Shown here: positions 60,000-64,000 of the stretch, one piece after another
Numbering within the stretch: position 1 is the stretch's first letter
Layout of the letters: each line of letters begins with the position of its first letter
Assembly: GCA_964463135.1 (NCBI GenBank)
Contig: CAYXBA010000009.1
Location: 73,630 to 137,629 of the forward strand
Length of the DNA stretch: 64,000 nt
Direction: 5' to 3'
DNA from: UBA6898 sp964463135
GTDB taxonomy: Bacteria > Nitrospirota > Thermodesulfovibrionia > Thermodesulfovibrionales > UBA6898
Notes under the pieces: generated by a model
Seen by the model: only the letters and a program-made list of their open reading frames with translations
Databases searched by the model: none
What the model was told of the DNA's origin: nothing
Position numbers and translations under genes: made by a program

Positions 60000-61183
60000 A
60001 TGCCTTTTGCCTCTTTGATCTTTTTGATCAGCATCGGGACGATCTCATGCGCATCGCCCACCATGCCGTAGGTCGCCACATTGAATATGGGCGCTTCCGG
60101 GTTCTTGTTGATCGCAATGATCACGTCAGAGGACTGCATGCCGACCAGGTGCTGGACTGCGCCGGAAATGCCGCAGGCAATGTAGAGCTTCGGACTGACG
60201 GTCTTGCCGGTCTGGCCCACCTGATGGCGGTATGGTATCCAGCCTTCATCGACCGCAGCCCTTGATGCTGCCACGGACGCGCCAAGCACATCAGCAAGGT
60301 CATGCAGAAGCTGGAAGCCTTTTTCGCCGCCCATGCCCCTGCCGCCCGCAACGATGATATTGGCATCCTGCAGATTGATCGCAAGTTCTGAGACTTCCTT
60401 AACGGTCTCGACCACCTTGGTGCGGGATGCTATGCCCTTTGCAGAGACCTTTACGATCTCGCCGGTCCGTGCTTCATCATATATGCCTTTCTTCATCACC
60501 CGGGGCCTGACCGTTGCCATCTGCGGCCGCGCATGGGGACAGAAGATCGTTGCCATGATATTGCCGCCGAAAGCGGGTCTGACCTGGAGAAGGTTCTTTG
60601 TCTCAGGATCGATCTCCAGAGATGTGCAGTCTGCAGTCAGTCCTGCCCTTAATTTTGCCGCGACCCTCGGGAAGAAGGACCTGCCTATCGGCGTTGCGCC
60701 GGTCAGCACGATCTCGGGTTTCTGCTCGGTGATCAGCTTAGAAAGCAGGGCTGCATAGGGCTCGTCATTAAAGGCCTGGAAGTCTGCCTCGTCACAGTGA
60801 TAAACCTTGTCGGCGCCCCAGCGAACCAGTTCCTTTGCATCATTATCCGTCCCGCCAAAGAGCACTGCGCTGACTTCGGTGCCAAGCTTTTCGGCAAGAC
60901 CCCGGCCTGCGCCGAGAAGTTCAAGCGAAACACCGGCGACCTTGCCTTCACGCTGCTCTGCAAAGACCCATACGCCCTTGCCCTGCGCTGTCTCCTTCTC
61001 GTCAGATGCCTCTTTGACCTCGGATATGGCCCCCTCAGGGCAGACACTCAGGCATGCCCTGCAGAGCTGGCACATCTCTGTGATCTCGGCCTTTCCTTCT
61101 TTTATGATAATGGCATCGTATGGGCACGACTGAACGCATGCCTCACAACCGGTGCATATTTCCCTCTTAACCTTTATATACAT
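59996..61183 (-). CDS. etfA: Electron-transfer flavoprotein alpha subunit with N-terminal 2x[4Fe-4S] ferredoxin
   Basis: The 395-residue protein begins with two ferredoxin motifs (CTGCEACVQSC at about residues 10-20 and CQLCRACLSVC at about 38-48). The EtfA N-domain follows (GVWVFAEQREGKVAGVSLELLG). The C-terminal FAD domain has GGRGMGGEKGFQLLHDLADVLGA, VDEGWIPYRHQVGQTGKTVSP, GISGAVQHLVGM and AINKNPEAPIF. Ferredoxin-linked EtfA occurs in anaerobes that join Etf to ferredoxin, quinone or bifurcating dehydrogenases. It overlaps etfB by 10 bases and fabD by 4. Confidence 0.95.
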   Translation of the reverse strand: MYIKVKREICTGCEACVQSCPYDAIIIKEGKAEITEMCQLCRACLSVCPEGAISEVKEASDEKETAQGKGVWVFAEQREGKVAGVSLELLGAGRGLAEKLGTEVSAVLFGGTDNDAKELVRWGADKVYHCDEADFQAFNDEPYAALLSKLITEQKPEIVLTGATPIGRSFFPRVAAKLRAGLTADCTSLEIDPETKNLLQVRPAFGGNIMATIFCPHARPQMATVRPRVMKKGIYDEARTGEIVKVSAKGIASRTKVVETVKEVSELAINLQDANIIVAGGRGMGGEKGFQLLHDLADVLGASVAASRAAVDEGWIPYRHQVGQTGKTVSPKLYIACGISGAVQHLVGMQSSDVIIAINKNPEAPIFNVATYGMVGDAHEIVPMLIKKIKEAKGI

Positions 61184-61956
61184 TTCAGTCTCACCAGTTC
61201 CTTTACCAGAGTAGAGGTCGTTTCCTCAGACGTTCCTTCGAGCATGGTCCGGTCTGTCTTTGCTTCAGGCGCAAAAATGTTCTTCACCTGCGTTGGCGAC
61301 CCGTTCAGGCCGAGGTTCTTTTCATCAGCCTGAAGATCGGCAGCAGACATCTTTCTGATCTCTGCCTTCTTCGCGGCCATCTTGCCCTTCAGCGACGGAA
61401 GTCTCGGCACATTCAGTTCCTTCACGACTGTCAGCAGCACAGGCAGCGATGTCTCGACAACATCGTACCCGTCATCCATTAACCGCTGCACAACCAGCTT
61501 GTCTGCAGCGACATCAACGACCTTGCGGATATACGAGATATGGGGCATGTCCAGGAACTCGGCCATTTCCGGGCCGACCTGCGCCGTGTCCCCGTCAATC
61601 GCCTGCTTGCCGCAGAGTATCACGTCAGCACCGATCTGGCTGATCGCCTTTGAGAGCGTGTACGCAGTGGCCCAGGTGTCTGAGCCTGCAAATGCCCGGT
61701 CAGTAAGGAGCACTGCATCGTCGGCGCCCATGGCAATAGCCTCGCGAAGCGCAGTCTCTGCCTGCGGCGGGCCCATGGTAAGGACTGTCACCTTGCCGCC
61801 CGCGGTCTCCCTGATCTGGAGGCCGGCCTCAAGCGCATGCACGTCATAGGGGTTGATGATCGTCGGAACACCGTCCCTGATGAGCGTGTTCGTCTCCGGG
61901 TTGATCCTGACCTCTGCGCTGTCAGGCACCTGCTTAATACAGACAACTATCCTCAT
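61174..61956 (-). CDS. etfB: Electron-transfer flavoprotein beta subunit
   Basis: The 260-residue protein matches EtfB: MRIVVCIKQVPDSAEVRINPETNTLIRDGVPTIINPYDVHALEAGL, VTVLTMGPPQAETALREAIAMGADDAVLLTDRAFAGSDTWATAYTLS, and ILCGKQAIDGDTAQVGPEMAEFL (AMP/FAD binding). It pairs with the ferredoxin-containing EtfA translated from the overlapping gene. The start has AAAGGA six bases upstream. The partner acyl-CoA or other dehydrogenase is not in the window. Confidence 0.96.
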   Translation of the reverse strand: MRIVVCIKQVPDSAEVRINPETNTLIRDGVPTIINPYDVHALEAGLQIRETAGGKVTVLTMGPPQAETALREAIAMGADDAVLLTDRAFAGSDTWATAYTLSKAISQIGADVILCGKQAIDGDTAQVGPEMAEFLDMPHISYIRKVVDVAADKLVVQRLMDDGYDVVETSLPVLLTVVKELNVPRLPSLKGKMAAKKAEIRKMSAADLQADEKNLGLNGSPTQVKNIFAPEAKTDRTMLEGTSEETTSTLVKELVRLKCI

Positions 61957-62063
61957 ATGTTTGGTCCTTTCGATTTACGCGGAAATAACGATGAGTTGCA
62001 TCTATTTTTGTGAGCTAAATTTTATCACAGCAGGTTTTTCAGCGTCAACGAAGCAGCAAATAA

Positions 62064-62092
62064 AAAAGCTCTAATGGGCCTCTTCCCGTTAG
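62064..62092 (-). terminator. Intrinsic terminator of the di-heme peroxidase gene
   Basis: On the minus strand CTAACGGG-aagagg-CCCATTAG (one G:T pair) is followed by AGCTTTTTTA, just after the stop codon at 62103. Confidence 0.75.
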
Positions 62093-62102
62093 TGAGAATT
62101 TA

Positions 62103-63323
62103 TTACTTCGAAAAACTGAGCGGGCTGCTCAAAGTGCGAAGGAAGGCCTCGATCTTCGCAAGCTCTGCATTCGAGAGGTCCTGATGCTCAAGCTCGTGGC
62201 TTGAACTCCTGCGGTAAAAATTCAGGACATCCGAAAGTGTCTTCAACTGGCCGGCATGCATATACGGCGGCCGATCTGCAACATTGCGCAAGGTAGGCGC
62301 CTTGAACGCCCCCTCGTATTTCTCTTTCTTCGTATCGATAAACCTCAGTTCAGAACATTCCTCTGGTTTTGCATCGCTGTATTTTCCGAGACAGTTGAAT
62401 TCATCACTAAGGACCTTGCCAATACCTTCTGCCCTTCCCTTGTCTTTGGTAGAGAGTCCGATGTTGTGAAAACTGCTGTTTGTAAAAAGCGGGCCCATAT
62501 GGCAGTTCGTGCATTTTGCCTTACCGATGAAGAGCCGCAGCCCTTCCGCGGCATCACGGCTCATCAGTTTTTCGGCAGTTTGAAGATCATGCTTTGTTAC
62601 TGCATCAACATATTGATCAAAGGGTGCTGGCTGCGGCAGTATCTGACGCACAAAGGCAGCTATGGCCTTGCCGATATTGGCATAGATCCTGTTGACCGCA
62701 TCCCGGTCTTCTGGCTTCATCGCATTCCATGCCTTCAAGGCGACGGGGTTGCCGGTGCCGGGGCTTGCCTTTGGCGGACAGCTCTTGTGATCGATCCTTG
62801 GCAGCCTGCCGAAGATCACTTCATATTCCTTTTTATACTCGTCCTGAATACGGTGCGCACACATTGAGCGGGTGAAGCCATGTTCTACTGAGCTTTCAAT
62901 CGGTCCGATGGCCTGTGACCAGAGGCTGTCCTTCCTGCCGTCCCAGAAGAACCACGCATTGTACGCAGCGCCGATCAGCGGCATCGTACGCCTCGTGGTC
63001 GTGCCCATGCCTTTGGCAAGAGAAAGTTTATCGGTAAAGCTGAACTCAGGCAGATGACAGGTTCCGCAGGAGACCTTTCCGTTGGCACTGAACTGCGTAT
63101 CAAAGAAGAGTTTTTTGCCAAGCTCTATTGCACGGGGATCGTCAGCATACTTATTGGAAGGGTCCTTCTGCAGCGGAGGAAGCGAAGAGAGAGAAAGGGA
63201 GCGGAGAAGTGTTATCTCTTCTCCGCTCCATGCATGAATCTCTTTAAGGTTTTTCTCATCAACTGATGCCGCTGCCGGCAGGCAGAAGATAAGCAGCAAC
63301 ACACCACAGATACTAGAAGCCAT
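62103..63323 (-). CDS. Di-heme cytochrome c peroxidase (CcpA/MauG family)
   Basis: The 406-residue exported protein has a signal peptide (MASSICGVLLLIFCLPAAA-S) and two heme c sites, CGTCH at residues 86-90 and CTNCH at 271-275. Family landmarks are ELGKKLFFDTQFSANG, RRTMPLIGAAYNAWFFWDGRKDSLWSQA, PIESSVEHGF, and FKAPTLRNVADRPPYMHAGQLKTLSDVLNFY. It should reduce H2O2 in the periplasm with electrons from c-type cytochromes or, as in MauG, oxidise a protein. The in-frame extension to 63506 translates an interspersed repeat and is excluded. No clear ribosome-binding site. Confidence 0.93.
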   Translation of the reverse strand: MASSICGVLLLIFCLPAAASVDEKNLKEIHAWSGEEITLLRSLSLSSLPPLQKDPSNKYADDPRAIELGKKLFFDTQFSANGKVSCGTCHLPEFSFTDKLSLAKGMGTTTRRTMPLIGAAYNAWFFWDGRKDSLWSQAIGPIESSVEHGFTRSMCAHRIQDEYKKEYEVIFGRLPRIDHKSCPPKASPGTGNPVALKAWNAMKPEDRDAVNRIYANIGKAIAAFVRQILPQPAPFDQYVDAVTKHDLQTAEKLMSRDAAEGLRLFIGKAKCTNCHMGPLFTNSSFHNIGLSTKDKGRAEGIGKVLSDEFNCLGKYSDAKPEECSELRFIDTKKEKYEGAFKAPTLRNVADRPPYMHAGQLKTLSDVLNFYRRSSSHELEHQDLSNAELAKIEAFLRTLSSPLSFSK

Positions 63324-63358
63324 CTCAAAAACAAACTTTTTGTTATCTTGTTTCTCTT

Positions 63359-63429
63359 TGTCATTCCCGTGCAGACGGGAATCCAGAGTTTGCAGGCTTT
63401 TCTGGATGCCCGCCTTCGCGGGCATGACA
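63359..63429. repeat. Interspersed palindromic repeat, TGTCATTCCCG type
   Basis: It starts TGTCATTCCCGTGCAGACGG and ends CGCGGGCATGACA, with inner stems (CCCGtgcagaCGGG; CCCGccttCGCGGG). It is the same family as 16836-16908 and sits between the YtkA-like gene and the peroxidase gene. Translated on the minus strand it gives the familiar spurious peptide MPAKAGIQ...DSRLHGND. Confidence 0.8.
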
Positions 63430-63502
63430 GCCTTTAGTCTCTTCGTTAACGCCCTGAAAAAAAGAATCTCAGCAATTCTTTTCACAGGCCGTCTCCGACT
63501 GA

Positions 63503-64000
63503 TCACTTCAACTGAAGATTAAAGGTAACGCTGTCTGTCTTTCCACCGGCATTGATCGTGAACGTCATGGTCCACCAGCCGAGCATGCTGAACTTGATGC
63601 CTTCAACCAGATAAGTGCCATCGTTGTTATTCTTCACCTTCGGCTGTGTAGGCAGACCATGCCCATGTTCAGGCATAGCTCCCTCGACCGTGATCTCCGC
63701 ATCCTTTATTGGCTGGCCATCAGCAGTCTCCACTTTCAGCTTCCAGCTCATAAGCTTGTTCGGCGCAATTGCCTCGGGATCGCTTGTATAGCTGGCAGTA
63801 AAGGTCCCTGCCTTTGATTTCATGCTCTTGGCATAGTCAGCATCAGAGGTCGGCTTCTGTGCAGATGAGACAGCGCCGCCCATTGCACAATGGCCGCAGT
63901 TGCAGCCCTTGCCGCACTGGCAACCGCCTTTGCCATTGCTCTTGCAGGTGCAGGTTCCCTTGCCGGTCTTGCAATGCTCACACTGACAGTCCTTGCCGCA
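63503..64000 (-). CDS. YtkA-like exported protein with Cys-rich N-terminal region (5' end outside window)
   Basis: The visible 165 residues are open to the right edge, so the start and any signal peptide lie outside. The C-terminal 100 residues form a YtkA/FixH-like beta-sandwich (PNKLMSWKLKVETADGQPIKDAEITVEG, the His-rich EHGHGLPTQPKV, GMLGWW-type SMLGWWTMTF). The first 38 visible residues contain 11 cysteines in CxC and CxxC pairs (CQCEHC, CTC, CQCGKGCNCGHC) with Lys/Gly, like a bacterial metallothionein. An internal ATG at 63883 would exclude this region but has no ribosome-binding site. Likely a metal-binding protein acting near the downstream peroxidase. Confidence 0.75.
   Translation of the reverse strand, partial: CGKDCQCEHCKTGKGTCTCKSNGKGGCQCGKGCNCGHCAMGGAVSSAQKPTSDADYAKSMKSKAGTFTASYTSDPEAIAPNKLMSWKLKVETADGQPIKDAEITVEGAMPEHGHGLPTQPKVKNNNDGTYLVEGIKFSMLGWWTMTFTINAGGKTDSVTFNLQLK

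Noticed and set aside
62103..63506. Longer start of the di-heme peroxidase at 63506
   Set aside because: The added residues translate the interspersed repeat and precede a clean signal peptide at 63323.
1..64000. tRNA, rRNA, integrase or prophage genes
   Set aside because: No cloverleaf, rRNA or phage/transposase protein signature was seen by eye in gaps or ORFs.

Overview
The window is a chromosomal segment of about 53 % G+C (estimated by eye) from a Gram-negative, probably anaerobic or microaerophilic bacterium. Pointers to that lifestyle are pyruvate phosphate dikinase, a 2-oxoacid:ferredoxin oxidoreductase beta/gamma pair, an electron-transfer flavoprotein alpha subunit with a built-in 2x[4Fe-4S] ferredoxin, a DUF3786 iron-sulfur protein, an acetyl-CoA hydrolase/transferase fused to a GNAT domain, and a di-heme peroxidase. 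This mix, with GmhA (heptose/LPS), a prepilin peptidase and moxR-DUF58-TgpA, fits Nitrospirota (Thermodesulfovibrionia-like) best. A deltaproteobacterial lineage is the main alternative. No rRNA, tRNA, CRISPR array, phage or transposase gene was found.

Layout. 0-2.6 kb (minus): two tandem copies of a two-gene cassette, four homologous exported proteins of unknown function. 2.6-3.6 kb: a DUF5661 protein and an exported coiled-coil protein. 3.7-8.1 kb: DUF3786, DUF1189, an FSR-type MFS transporter with a 70-residue partner, a methyltransferase and a degenerate GGDEF protein. 8.3-11.4 kb: ppdK and a small Cys-rich ORF. 11.6-14.5 kb: a membrane protein behind a near-consensus promoter, then bactofilin/M23 peptidase/purM. 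14.6-18.7 kb: surE, a flavoprotein, pcm, a lipoprotein and a vapBC-type toxin-antitoxin pair with a palindromic operator. 18.8-23.9 kb: a HEFGH membrane protein, an orphan exported protein, and moxR-DUF58-TgpA.

23.9-36.3 kb (plus) is a long information-processing and envelope run: argH, FN3 lipoprotein, gmhA, ruvC, ruvA, ruvB, queH, DUF2905, spoIID, queA, SPOR, phoH, pgpH-like, ybeY, dgkA-PAP2. Most neighbours overlap or abut. 36.3-44.4 kb (minus) is a second long run read in the order rimP, nusA, recG, a small coiled-coil gene, pilD and two histidine kinases. 44.7-48.4 kb (plus): a PAS-GAF-GGDEF cyclase, korB, korC, an ArgA-like acetyltransferase and a methyltransferase. 48.4-51.3 kb (minus): a ferritin-like/response-receiver fusion and a CoA-transferase-GNAT fusion. 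51.4-53.7 kb: lemA and a DUF2207 protein. 53.8-59.0 kb (minus): two tandem LamG surface proteins with almost identical C-termini. 59.0-62.0 kb (minus): etfB-etfA-fabD. 62.1-64.0 kb (minus): a di-heme peroxidase and, running off the right edge, a YtkA-like protein with an 11-cysteine metallothionein-like N-terminal region.

Most notable points: (1) full-length phoH has no ATG, GTG or TTG start and appears to begin at an ACG behind a good Shine-Dalgarno; (2) the Cys-rich/YtkA fusion; (3) the ferritin-like/REC fusion; (4) the four-member exported family, one member with a CxxCH motif; (5) a 75-bp palindromic repeat inserted exactly in frame in a lipoprotein leader; (6) 7-bp tandem repeats at four loci, one inside ybeY; (7) a terminator-like hairpin directly before rimP.
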